64,000 bases of DNA, from the NCBI RefSeq assembly GCF_040438885.1, contig NZ_CP159218.1, positions 4,278,001 through 4,342,000 on the forward strand. The letters are read 5' to 3'. Below, in pieces: positions 8,117 to 17,000 of the stretch. The translations under genes were made by a program, and so were the position numbers. The notes below the pieces were generated by a model. It did no database searches, was not told the DNA's origin, and worked only from the letters and a program-made list of their open reading frames with translations. Source of the stretch: Nakamurella sp. A5-74. GTDB taxonomy: Bacteria > Actinomycetota > Actinomycetes > Mycobacteriales > Nakamurellaceae. Numbering within the stretch: the first letter of the stretch is position 1; each line of letters opens with the position of its first letter.

Positions 8117-9177
8117 CACTGCAGCAGTACCAACTCGGAGCAGAATCCGGGCCCCAGAGCCATCATCACGCCGATCTCGCCGGGTGCCGGCCGTCGATCT
8201 CGTTCGATGTCGGCCAGCACGTGCAGCACCGAGGCGGACGACAGGTTCCCGACCCTGGCCAGCGAATCCCACGTCGGCTGCAGTGCGCCGTCGGGGAGAT
8301 CCAAGGTCGTCTCGATGGCCCTGATCACTTTGGGACCGCCGGGATGGGACACCCAGGCGGAAACGTCGTCGATGGTGAAGCCGTTGTCCGCCAGGAACTC
8401 CCGGACATCCGGACCGAGGCACTTCTCGACAAGTTCGGGGACGCCGGCGTCCAGCACGATCTTGAGTCCGGACGGAACGACGTCCCAGCCCATCGTGCGC
8501 ATCGTGTCCGGATAAAGATGACTGCGGGAGGCGATCACCCGCGGGCCGTCCGCTCCCATGGCGGCGGCGCGCTCGGCCCCGACCGCGACCACAGCTGCAG
8601 CGCCGTCTCCGAACAGGCCGGACGCCACCGCGTTGGCCATCGACGGGTCGTCGCGCTGGACCGTCAGCGAACAGAGCTCAACCGACAGCAGCACCGCGAC
8701 CTGGTCGGGGTGTCCGGCCAGGTGATCGTGCAGCCGCGCAACCCCGGCGGCGCCGGCGACGCAGCCGAGTCCGAACAGCGGCATCCGCACCACGTCCGGC
8801 CGCAGACCGAGTTGGCCGGCGATGCGGGCCTCGATGGACGGCACCGCTACCCCCGTGATCGTCGTCGAGATGATCAGATCGACTTCGCCGGGCGCGATGC
8901 CCGCCACGGCCAGCGCACCCTTCACCGCCTGCTCCCCCAGCTCGGAAGCCACCTCGATCCACACCTCGTTGGCGGACCGCACATCGGTGAGACCGGCATA
9001 GGCCTCGAGCGGACGGGCGAGATGGCGGAACTCCACCCCGGCGTTCGCGTGCACCCGCTCCAGGACCCCGCGTCGGGTCGGGTCGGGGAGGCACAACTCG
9101 GCGAACGCGGCCGTCAGCTCGGCCTGCGGATATCGGTGAGGAGGGACCACACTGTGCACGGCGACGAGGGTGGTCAT
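8113..9177 (-). CDS. type III polyketide synthase (chalcone/stilbene synthase family)
   Basis: The 354-residue thiolase-fold enzyme has the complete catalytic triad: Cys139 (LFGLGCVAGAAG), His278 (WVSHPGGPK) and Asn311 (RVGNLSSAS). The GPGFCSE element near the C-terminus is also typical. Such enzymes extend a fatty acyl starter with malonyl-CoA units and cyclise it to alkylpyrones or alkylresorcinols. It is the first gene of an operon with an ICMT-like methyltransferase and a flavoprotein, the same set found in Streptomyces srsABC and in mycobacterial polyketide-quinone clusters. The product is therefore probably a membrane lipid phenol or quinone. Confidence 0.92.
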   Translation of the reverse strand: MTTLVAVHSVVPPHRYPQAELTAAFAELCLPDPTRRGVLERVHANAGVEFRHLARPLEAYAGLTDVRSANEVWIEVASELGEQAVKGALAVAGIAPGEVDLIISTTITGVAVPSIEARIAGQLGLRPDVVRMPLFGLGCVAGAAGVARLHDHLAGHPDQVAVLLSVELCSLTVQRDDPSMANAVASGLFGDGAAAVVAVGAERAAAMGADGPRVIASRSHLYPDTMRTMGWDVVPSGLKIVLDAGVPELVEKCLGPDVREFLADNGFTIDDVSAWVSHPGGPKVIRAIETTLDLPDGALQPTWDSLARVGNLSSASVLHVLADIERDRRPAPGEIGVMMALGPGFCSELVLLQW

Positions 9178-9278
9178 TCCCTCACCGTACGGCCGCGACC
9201 CAGGAGCTGGAGCCGGCAGTGCTGGGGGGTGGACACGCTCGGCGGTACCCGCGGAGCGGTGCCCCCTAACATCGAGGG

Positions 9279-10109
9279 ATGAGCCGGGTGCGCGGTCTGC
9301 TGCTGGCCTGTCACCCGTTGCCGACGCTCGCGGTGACCGTGATGGCGGCCTTCCTCGCTGCTGCCGTCGGCCTGCCGGTGGGTACCGTGCTGCTCGTCGT
9401 GGGCGCAGTACTCACCGGGCAGCTGTCGATCGGCTGGCACAACGACCTGCTGGACGCCGAGCGGGACAGCTCCGCACAGCGCACCGACAAGCCGATGGCC
9501 ACCGGAGGCGTCGACCGGCGGACCCTGCAGGTCGCGACCGCGGCTGCCTCGGTCGCGACGATCGGACTGTCGGTACTGCTGGGCTTCCCGGCCGGCGGGG
9601 CAGCGTTGGTGATCGTGGTGTGCGGCTGGGGTTACAACCTGGGCCTGCGGGCGACCGCGCTGTCCTTCGTCCCTTATGTCATCGCGTTCGGCGTCCTGCC
9701 CGCGGTGCCGACGCTGGCCCTGCCGGGTGCGCCCTGGCCGTTCTGGTGGGCGATGACCGCCGGCGCCGCCCTGGGCGTCGCGGCGCATCTGCTCAACGTG
9801 CTGCCCGACCTGGACGACGACCTGCGCAACGGGATCCGCGGACTCCCGCACCGGATCGGGGTCCGCGGCAGCATGGCGGCGACGATGCTGCTGGTGCTGG
9901 TCGCTGCTGCTGCTCTGCTCTTCGGGCCGGCCGGGCCGGTTTCCTGGTGGCGCTGGGCAGCGTTCGGTGTGCTCGTCGTCGCGGGGGTGTGGGTGCTGGC
10001 GCGGTCGGCCGCGGCTCCGGGGCGGGCGCTGTTCCGGGTGCTGGCAGCCTCAGCGGCGTTGGACGTGCTGCTGCTGGCCGTCTCCGGGACGACGATCGTC
10101 CGCGGCTGA
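9279..10109 (+). CDS. UbiA family prenyltransferase
   Basis: The 276-residue protein has about eight to nine predicted membrane helices and both aspartate-rich Mg-prenyl-diphosphate sites: NDLLDAERDSSAQRTDKP (about residues 55-72) and LPDLDDDLRNGIRGLPHRIG (about 174-193). UbiA enzymes attach prenyl chains to aromatic rings, or to sugars or lipids. It is divergent from the type III PKS gene with about 100 bp between the starts, so it may share regulation and prenylate the aromatic polyketide. That link is inference; an unrelated lipid substrate is possible. Confidence 0.88.
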   Translation: MSRVRGLLLACHPLPTLAVTVMAAFLAAAVGLPVGTVLLVVGAVLTGQLSIGWHNDLLDAERDSSAQRTDKPMATGGVDRRTLQVATAAASVATIGLSVLLGFPAGGAALVIVVCGWGYNLGLRATALSFVPYVIAFGVLPAVPTLALPGAPWPFWWAMTAGAALGVAAHLLNVLPDLDDDLRNGIRGLPHRIGVRGSMAATMLLVLVAAAALLFGPAGPVSWWRWAAFGVLVVAGVWVLARSAAAPGRALFRVLAASAALDVLLLAVSGTTIVRG

Positions 10110-10130
10110 CGGCCCGCTGCAGGCGGCGCC

Positions 10131-10197
10131 GATCGAGCGAACGCAGTGAGTCGAGATCCCGTCGTGATTCGACCGGTCGCGACGGATCGGGGTCTCC
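10131..10197. repeat. dispersed GATCGAGC...TCGAGATCCC repeat, copy A
   Basis: The block begins GATCGAGCGAACGCAGTGAG, followed by TCGAGATCCCGTCGTGATT, and ends in the inverted-type segment GACGGATCGGGGTCTC. It matches, mostly in inverse orientation, the arrays at 26.9, 38.7 and 63.8 kb. It lies in a gap between two convergent genes, just before a terminator-like hairpin. It has no coding potential. Confidence 0.65.
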
Positions 10198-10217
10198 AGG
10201 CGTCCGGACAGCACACC

Positions 10218-10251
10218 TCCGGCCCGCACCGATGCTCTGGTGCGGACCGGA
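10218..10251. terminator. hairpin between convergent genes
   Basis: Arms CCGGCCCGCACC (10219-10230) and GGTGCGGACCGG (10239-10250) pair over 12 bp with one mismatch around an 8-base loop, with an extra T-A pair outside. It sits between the ends of the UbiA gene and the Gfo/Idh oxidoreductase gene, and probably terminates both. Confidence 0.65.
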
Positions 10252-10272
10252 AGTGTTGCAGTGCAGGAGATC

Positions 10273-11394
10273 TCAGAGCGTCGCGGCGACCGGATCCCAA
10301 CCGTCGGGGAGCAGCTCGCTGCGCGGAGCGGTGCTGGTCAGCGGGACGTAGGCCTTCTTGTCCGCGGACCGGATCGCTGCTTCCATCAGCTCGGTGACGT
10401 GCCTGGCTCGCTCGCCGGTCGCTCGGTGCGGCGCACCCGCACGGATCGAGCGGGCCATGTCGAGCACACCCATGCCGCGGCCGTCGGACGGGCCGACCAG
10501 CGGGATGGACTTCCACTCGTCCTCACCGGTCCGGCAGATGCGCAGCTCGCCGTCGAAGTTGTTCGGGTCCGGGATCGACAGCGTCGCCTCGGTGCCGGTG
10601 ACCTCGACGAAACCGGCGCGCACCCGCGGCGACTCGAAGCTGAAGATGCTCTGCGAGGCACCACCTTCGACGAAGTCCGTCTGCAGACCCACGTGCGTCG
10701 GCACGCCGACCTCGAACTCCGTCCCGGCCTTCGGACCGCTGCCGATCACCCGGGTCGCCCTTGCCTTGCGGGAGAGCGCCAGCACGCCGGCCGCCGGCCC
10801 GAACACCTCGACCAGCGTGGTCAGGTAGTACGGCCCCATGTCGAACAGCGGGCCCGCGCCGGGTTGGAACAGGAACTCCGGCGCCGGGTGCCACGATTCG
10901 GGACCGGGCGTCTGGAACAACGTCAAACCGGTCTGCGGAACGCCGATGTCGCCCCGTTCGATCACCCGGCGGGCGGTCTGGATCCCGGCGCCGAGCACGG
11001 TGTCCGGAGCACAACCCAGCCGCAGACCCGCGGCGGCCGCCGCGTCCACCAGGGTGGAGGCGTCCACGCTGTTCATCGCGAGCGGCTTCTCCGTCCAGAC
11101 GTGCTTGCCGGCGGCCAGGGCACGCGAGGAGACCTCGAGATGAGCGGCCGGGATCGTCAGGTTGATGATGATCTCGACGTCCGGATGCTCGAACGCCAGC
11201 TCCGGAGCACCGGAGAGGTCGATGCCGAACTCCTCGGCCTTCGCCGCTGCGACCTCGGGCAGCAGATCCGTGAGTGCGACGACGTTGATGTCCGGGAACC
11301 TGGTGAGGTTCTCCAGGTACGCCCCGCTGATGACGCCGGTCCCGACCAGTGCGACGCCGACCGGCCCGGTGCGGTTCTGGTGCGGAGCCCCCAT
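10273..11394 (-). CDS. Gfo/Idh/MocA family oxidoreductase
   Basis: The 373-residue protein has the N-terminal Rossmann motif ALVGTGVISGAYLENL and the family signature WTEKPLAMN (EKP, Lys for substrate binding) in the first domain, then the beta-sheet substrate domain. These NAD(P)-dependent enzymes oxidise or rearrange sugars, inositols and related polyols. The start ATG shares one base with the stop of the upstream sugar isomerase gene (TGATG), so the two are coupled and probably act in one inositol- or sugar-acid-type catabolic route. The exact substrate cannot be told from sequence. Confidence 0.88.
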   Translation of the reverse strand: MGAPHQNRTGPVGVALVGTGVISGAYLENLTRFPDINVVALTDLLPEVAAAKAEEFGIDLSGAPELAFEHPDVEIIINLTIPAAHLEVSSRALAAGKHVWTEKPLAMNSVDASTLVDAAAAAGLRLGCAPDTVLGAGIQTARRVIERGDIGVPQTGLTLFQTPGPESWHPAPEFLFQPGAGPLFDMGPYYLTTLVEVFGPAAGVLALSRKARATRVIGSGPKAGTEFEVGVPTHVGLQTDFVEGGASQSIFSFESPRVRAGFVEVTGTEATLSIPDPNNFDGELRICRTGEDEWKSIPLVGPSDGRGMGVLDMARSIRAGAPHRATGERARHVTELMEAAIRSADKKAYVPLTSTAPRSELLPDGWDPVAATL

Positions 11395-12200
11395 CAGCCG
11401 GTCGCGGCTTCGAGCCACCGCAGCGAGTTGGTGACACCGTCGAAGATGTCGCCGCCGTAGACGTCGAACTCGACGATCGCCAGATCCAGCCACGGCGCAG
11501 CGGCCAGTGCGGCGCGTAGCGGAACGTCGCCGGTGCCGGCCGGGATCTGCGCGTCCAGTCCGCCGCCGGTCGGGCCGTCCTTGACGTGCACCAGCTGCAC
11601 CCGCTCGCCGAGCCGCTCGAGCAGGCCGACCGGGTCGACACCGCCGACCCAGGCCCAGTACAGGTCGAGTTCGAGCACCACGTCGGGGTCCAGGTGCTGG
11701 GCCAGGAACTCCAGCGCCGGGACGCCGTCGTACTTCGTCGCCAGCTCCCAGTTGTGGTTGTGGTAGCCGACGCGCAGACCGCGCAGGGCGGCAACCTTGG
11801 CGGCCGCGTTCAGCGACTCGGCGATGCGTACCGCGTCCTCCGCGGTCGCCCACTTGTCGTCCCGCACCATCGGCTCGATGACCGTCTTCACCCCGACGAT
11901 CTCGGCGGCGTCGAAGGCGGCGGTGATGTCCTGTCCGACCAGGTGGGCGTGCCCGCTCGGCGCGATCAGACCGGCGGCCTTCAGCGCCTGCGCATAGCGC
12001 TGGGCCTTGTCGGTGGCGTCGGTCTCCTCGACCGCGGCCGGCGCGTCACCGTTATCGCCTGTGTCCACCACGTCGACGGTGCCGACGAAGTCGAACGCCT
12101 CCACCGCGGTGAAGCCGATGTCGGCCAGGCGCTGGAGGGTGCCGCCGAAGTCTGCGACGAGCGGTTCACGGACGGTGTACAGCTGGACAGAGGTCTGCAT
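11394..12200 (-). CDS. sugar phosphate isomerase/epimerase (xylose isomerase-like TIM barrel)
   Basis: The 268-residue protein of the AP-endonuclease-2 / xylose-isomerase-like TIM-barrel superfamily starts MQTSVQLYTVREPL. It shows VGYHNHNWE (metal-ligand strand), VVLELDLYWAWVGG and VQLVHVKDG in barrel order. Members isomerise or epimerise keto sugars, or dehydrate inosose. It is the first gene of a two-gene unit with a Gfo/Idh oxidoreductase, a very common pairing in sugar and inositol catabolism. Confidence 0.88.
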   Translation of the reverse strand: MQTSVQLYTVREPLVADFGGTLQRLADIGFTAVEAFDFVGTVDVVDTGDNGDAPAAVEETDATDKAQRYAQALKAAGLIAPSGHAHLVGQDITAAFDAAEIVGVKTVIEPMVRDDKWATAEDAVRIAESLNAAAKVAALRGLRVGYHNHNWELATKYDGVPALEFLAQHLDPDVVLELDLYWAWVGGVDPVGLLERLGERVQLVHVKDGPTGGGLDAQIPAGTGDVPLRAALAAAPWLDLAIVEFDVYGGDIFDGVTNSLRWLEAATG

Positions 12201-12454
12201 CGACTCTCCAGAGTGTGGTGGTTTCGGGAACCGCCCCATCATCCCCCGCGCTCTTCTGTACCGGTAGTCCACCCCTTCGAGCGGGCGCGATCGGGCATCG
12301 TGGCGGCGGCGCGCCGGCACTTCCGGTCGGCGCAAAAACGCCGAACGGGGCCCGGGAACACGCATTCCTGCCGATCGGATGACATCCGAGGACGGATCCC
12401 GATCAGCGTCCCCGACACACGCTCGATCAGCGTCGGGATGAACGCGCGGGAGGC

Positions 12455-13789
12455 TCAGGCGAGCCAGCGCTGGACGGCGCCGATGACGTCGAACACCAGC
12501 AGCAGCCCGGGCAGCAGGGCGAGGACGGCGAGGAACTCGATCGCCTCGTAGAAGCGGCGCAGCCGGGCCTTCGGCACCTCGGCGAGCGTGCTCAGGCCGG
12601 TGGCGAGCAACAGCACGGCGATCAGCACCAGTACCCCCAGCGTGATGCCGGCGGCGGTCCTGGCATCGGTCACGCCGAACCAGGCCGGGATCCGGAGCCC
12701 GATGGCAGCGCCGGCGAGCACCGGCACCGCGAGCATGGGGACCACCTGACGCACCCGGGAATACATCCGGCTGCGCAGCGCGAACACCAGCGCCCCGAGG
12801 ATGCCGACACCAGGGATCGCCCAGCCGGATTTGATGCCGATGACGGGGGCGGTGATCAGCAGCACCACTGCCGCGGACACCGCGACCGAGACCGCCCAGA
12901 CCATGCCGGTGGCGATCGCGCCGCCCCGGTTCACCGCGCCGACCACCGCGGTCCGCGGCACCTTCTCGCCACGCTCGTCGGCCACCAGCAGATTCACCAG
13001 ACCGGCTCCACCGAGGGCGAACTGACCGGCAAGACCGGCAACGATCACCCCGAGCACGACGATCAGGCCCGCGGTCCGGTAGCCCTGCAGCTCGGTCGCC
13101 GTCATCACCCAGGTGAGGACCGAGAACACCAGGGCGGTGATGCCTCCCGCGGTGGCGACCGGCAGCCGGCGCACCAGGCCGGCACCGAGCAACCCGATCG
13201 AAGCTGCCACCGGCAGCAACACCGTCGCACCCGCGGATGCACCCGACTGAAGTGCCGACAAGCCGAGCACTGCGGCGGGCACGGCCGTCATCGCCGCGAG
13301 CGTCGCGCCGAGCCCGGTCATCGTCGCGCCGATCCCCAGGGCGCCGATCAACGCGAGCGCCGGGGCCACCCAGTCGATCGGCGACGGAGCCACCAACCCC
13401 AGGCCGCACGCCCCGAGCAGCAGGACGGCCAGCAGGCCGGCGATGCCGGAGCTCCGGTCACCCGCGCAGAACGCGGGCTCCTGCGCCACCAGATCGCCGG
13501 CGGTCTGCTCGACGTCGTCGACGAACGGCGGCAGCGCCGCCTCCTGTGCCTCGGTCAGATGCAGCACCATGCCGTCGAGCACGCCGGTCTCGTCCAGCGA
13601 TGCCGAACGCGGGATGACACCCAGCTCCGGCGTGGAGAGCACCCACCGACGCGGGGTCGAGGAGGTCGGGACCGACAGCAGGCGCAGCACCATCGGCAGC
13701 TGCTCGCCCACGGGGGCGGCGGCCGGTAGGGAGACGTCCACCTGACGGTCGGTGGCGGCAATCGTCACCCTGGTGAAGCGGGTCGCCAT
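12455..13789 (-). CDS. eccD: type VII secretion integral membrane protein EccD
   Basis: The 444-residue protein has an N-terminal ubiquitin-like domain (about residues 1-85: FTRVTIAATDRQVDVSLP ... LDETGVLDGMVLHL), then eleven predicted membrane helices filling residues 115-440. This is the EccD architecture. EccD dimers form the cytoplasmic vestibule of the ESX core complex. Start ATG at 13789 gives the usual short N-terminus. It is divergent from eccC with about 270 bp between the starts, so a shared control region is likely. EccB, EccE and mycosin genes are not in the window. Confidence 0.92.
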   Translation of the reverse strand: MATRFTRVTIAATDRQVDVSLPAAAPVGEQLPMVLRLLSVPTSSTPRRWVLSTPELGVIPRSASLDETGVLDGMVLHLTEAQEAALPPFVDDVEQTAGDLVAQEPAFCAGDRSSGIAGLLAVLLLGACGLGLVAPSPIDWVAPALALIGALGIGATMTGLGATLAAMTAVPAAVLGLSALQSGASAGATVLLPVAASIGLLGAGLVRRLPVATAGGITALVFSVLTWVMTATELQGYRTAGLIVVLGVIVAGLAGQFALGGAGLVNLLVADERGEKVPRTAVVGAVNRGGAIATGMVWAVSVAVSAAVVLLITAPVIGIKSGWAIPGVGILGALVFALRSRMYSRVRQVVPMLAVPVLAGAAIGLRIPAWFGVTDARTAAGITLGVLVLIAVLLLATGLSTLAEVPKARLRRFYEAIEFLAVLALLPGLLLVFDVIGAVQRWLA

Positions 13790-14056
13790 CGCGGTCTCTC
13801 CACACCTGCTCGAAAGGAAGGGGCCGGCCGTCGGAAGCACCGGGCGACGAAGCGTCCGGCCACCTGTCAGGCTTCGGCGAAACGACGGTGGCGCCGCCGG
13901 GCCGACCGTAGTCTAGGCATGTCCGGACGCCCGGAACCGGCGTTTGAGCCTCATGCTCGGGACGGCGCCCGCACCGACGGCCGTCGGGTGACCGACGACG
14001 GACCCGACCGGCTCCGCCGCGGACATCGGTCGAACAGCACAGGACGAGGAGGCTCC

Positions 14057-17000
14057 GTGACGCAGCGACTCGTCCACCGACCGGCGCGTAGCAGGCCGCC
14101 GGAGCCCGACCTCCGGCCGATCGAGCTGATCCCGCCGCCACGACTGCCGGATGCCGGCGCCGGCATCCAGGGCGTCATGCAGATGCTGATGCCGATCATG
14201 GGCGGCATGGGATCGCTGGTGATGATCCTGGCCAACCGGAACCCGATCATGCTGATCGCCGGCGGAATCATGCTGGTCGTCACCGTCGTCGGCGGCATCG
14301 TCATGTTCATCGCCCAGCGCACCGGCGCGACCAAGCGCGCCGCCGACATGCGGGCGCGCTACCTCGAGTACCTGGAGCAGGTGCGCGGCAAGGTCTCCGG
14401 CTCTGCCGAGGTGCAGCGGGAGATCGCCGAGTACCACCATCCGCGCCCCGATCTGCTGCCTGACCTGGCCCGGGACACGCTGCGACTCTGGGAACGCCGG
14501 CCGTCGGACCCCGACTTCCTGATCGTGCGGGTCGGCACCGGTGCTGCGCCGCTCTGGCAGCGGGTCGCCGCTCCCGCCGCCGCAGATCCGCTGGCCGAAC
14601 CGGACATCGTGACCGCCGCCGGGGTGCACCGGATCGTCGAGCGTGACCGGATGGTGGGCGGGATGCCGGTCTGCCTGCCGATCGCCGGCCGGGTGACGGT
14701 GCTGGGCCAGCCGGCCCTCGTCCGCCGGACGATGTCCGCGGCGCTCGCCCAGCTCGTCACCTTCCACGGCGCGGAGGAGGTCAAGGTCTTCGCGCTCACC
14801 CCGCGGCACGCCGCACGCTGGGTCGAGTGGCTCAAGTGGATGCCGCACGTGCTGTCCGACGACGAGGTGGACGCCACAGCACCCCGTCGACACGTCACCT
14901 CCGACCCGCAGGAGCTGATGGAGTGGCTGGCCGGCGAGTTGTCCCGCCGGGTCGCCGAGCTCACCCGCAGCGGCCGGGCCAGGTCGGCCGCCCCCTCCAG
15001 CTTCGGCGCGGCGTTGGTGATCGTCGTCGACGGGGTCGGCGGCGGCGCACCCGACGTGCTCGGCGCACTGCCCCCGGACATCTCGCCGGCCCGCCTCAAC
15101 ATCCACTGCATCACCCTGGTCGACGACCCCGGCCACGAACCCGAGCGCTGCGACATCCGGCTGACCTGCGGTGACCCGGCGACGGACGGTCCGAGCGGTC
15201 GGGACGGTGATGCTCCGGCCGTCCGGGTCGACGACCTGCGCGTGGTCGACCCCGACGACACGCACGCCGAGCTCCAGCGCCGCGCAGCCGGCGCCAGGGC
15301 CGGCGACCTCGACCTCATCGAGGACGCCGTACTGCAGGGCCTCGTCCGGGAGCTGACGGCAGTCCGACTGGTCGAGGAGAGCGCGACGGCGGCACCGCTG
15401 GAGTCGACACTGACCCTGTCCGACCTCACCGGCGTCGAGGATCCCGGCCACTTCGACCCGCTCGCCGCCTGGACCAAACGGTCGATGCCCGATTTCCTCA
15501 ACGTGCCCTTCGCGCTCGGCCCGTCCGGCGAGAAGGTGCGGTTGGACCTCAAGGAGAACGCCCTCGGCGGGATGGGCCCGCACGGGCTCTGCGTCGGGGC
15601 CACCGGCTCCGGCAAGTCCGAGGTGCTGCGCACGCTGGTGCTCTGCCTGGCGATCAACCATCCGCCCGAACGGCTCGCGCTGGTGCTGGTCGACTACAAG
15701 GGTGGCGCGACCTTCGCCGGCCTCGAGGAGACCCCGCACTGCGCGGCGATGATCTCCAACCTCTCCGACGACGACGGGCTCGTCGACCGCCTGCACGACG
15801 CCCTGTTCGGCGAGATGAAACGCCGTCAGCAGCTGCTCGCGCTGGCCGGCAACGTCCCCAACGTCACCGAGTACAACCGGCGCCGGGACGCCAACATCGC
15901 CGAGGGCAACGGCACCGAGCTGGAGCCGCTGCCGAACCTGTTCTGCGTGATCGACGAGTTCGGCGAGCTGCTCAGCGCCAAGCCGGAGTTCATCGAGCTG
16001 TTCCTGGCGATCGGACGGATCGGCCGCTCCATCGGCGTGCACCTGCTGCTGGCGTCCCAACGGCTCGAGGAAGGTCGGCTGCGTGGGCTCGAGTCGTACC
16101 TGAGCTACCGACTCGGGCTGCGGACGTTCAACCCGCAGGAGTCCCGCGCCGTGCTGGGCGTGCCGGATGCCTACGAGCTGCCGCCGATCCCCGGGTCCGG
16201 GTACCTGGCCGTGGACACCACCGTCTTCCAGCGGTTCAAGGCCGGCTACGTCTCGGGTACCTACAAGCCGCCGATCACCGGCGACACCGTGATCGACACC
16301 GATCCGATCGTCGCCCCGTTCCCGCTGTTCAACGACACCGCCGCCTATCTGGCCGCGATGGCGCCCGAGGATGCGGTGGTCGAGAAGCCGGAGGACGACG
16401 ACGCGGAGGCGCTGCTGCCGACGGTGCTCGACGTGGCTGTCCGGCAGATGGCCGAGGTCGGCACCCGGACCGCGCAGATCTGGCTGCCGCCGCTGCCGAA
16501 ACGGCTGGATCTGGACACGCTCGCCGGCGACGCGATCGCGGACCCGGTCCGCGGGCTGCGACTGCCGGTCGGCGGCAACCTCCGGGTGCCGATCGGGATG
16601 CTGGACAAACCCGCCGAGCAGAAGCAGGAGCCGTACCTCATCGATCTGGGCTCCTCCGGCGGCCACCTGGCCATCATCGGCGCTCCGCAGACCGGCAAGT
16701 CGATGCTGCTGCGCACCCTGATCGTCGCGGCCGCGATGACGCACCTGCCGGGCGAGGTCGCCTTCTACTGCCTCGACCTGGGCGGCGGCGCGCTCCGGCT
16801 GCTCGAGGGACTGCCGCACGTCGCCGGCGTCGCTGCCCGGCTCGACACCGACCGGGTGCGGCGCACCGTCGCCGAGGTCGCCACCGCCCTCGCCGAACGC
16901 GAGGAACTGTTCGCGCGCATGGGGATCGACTCGGTCGAGCAGATGCGCGACCGCTTCCGCACCGGCCGACTCCGCCAGATGGACGTCGCCGACATCTTCC

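Noticed and set aside
13919-14056. Longer EccC starting at ATG 13919
   Set aside because: The added 46 residues are charged and unlike EccC N-termini, while GTG 14057 has a strong GAGGAGG site and the usual family start.
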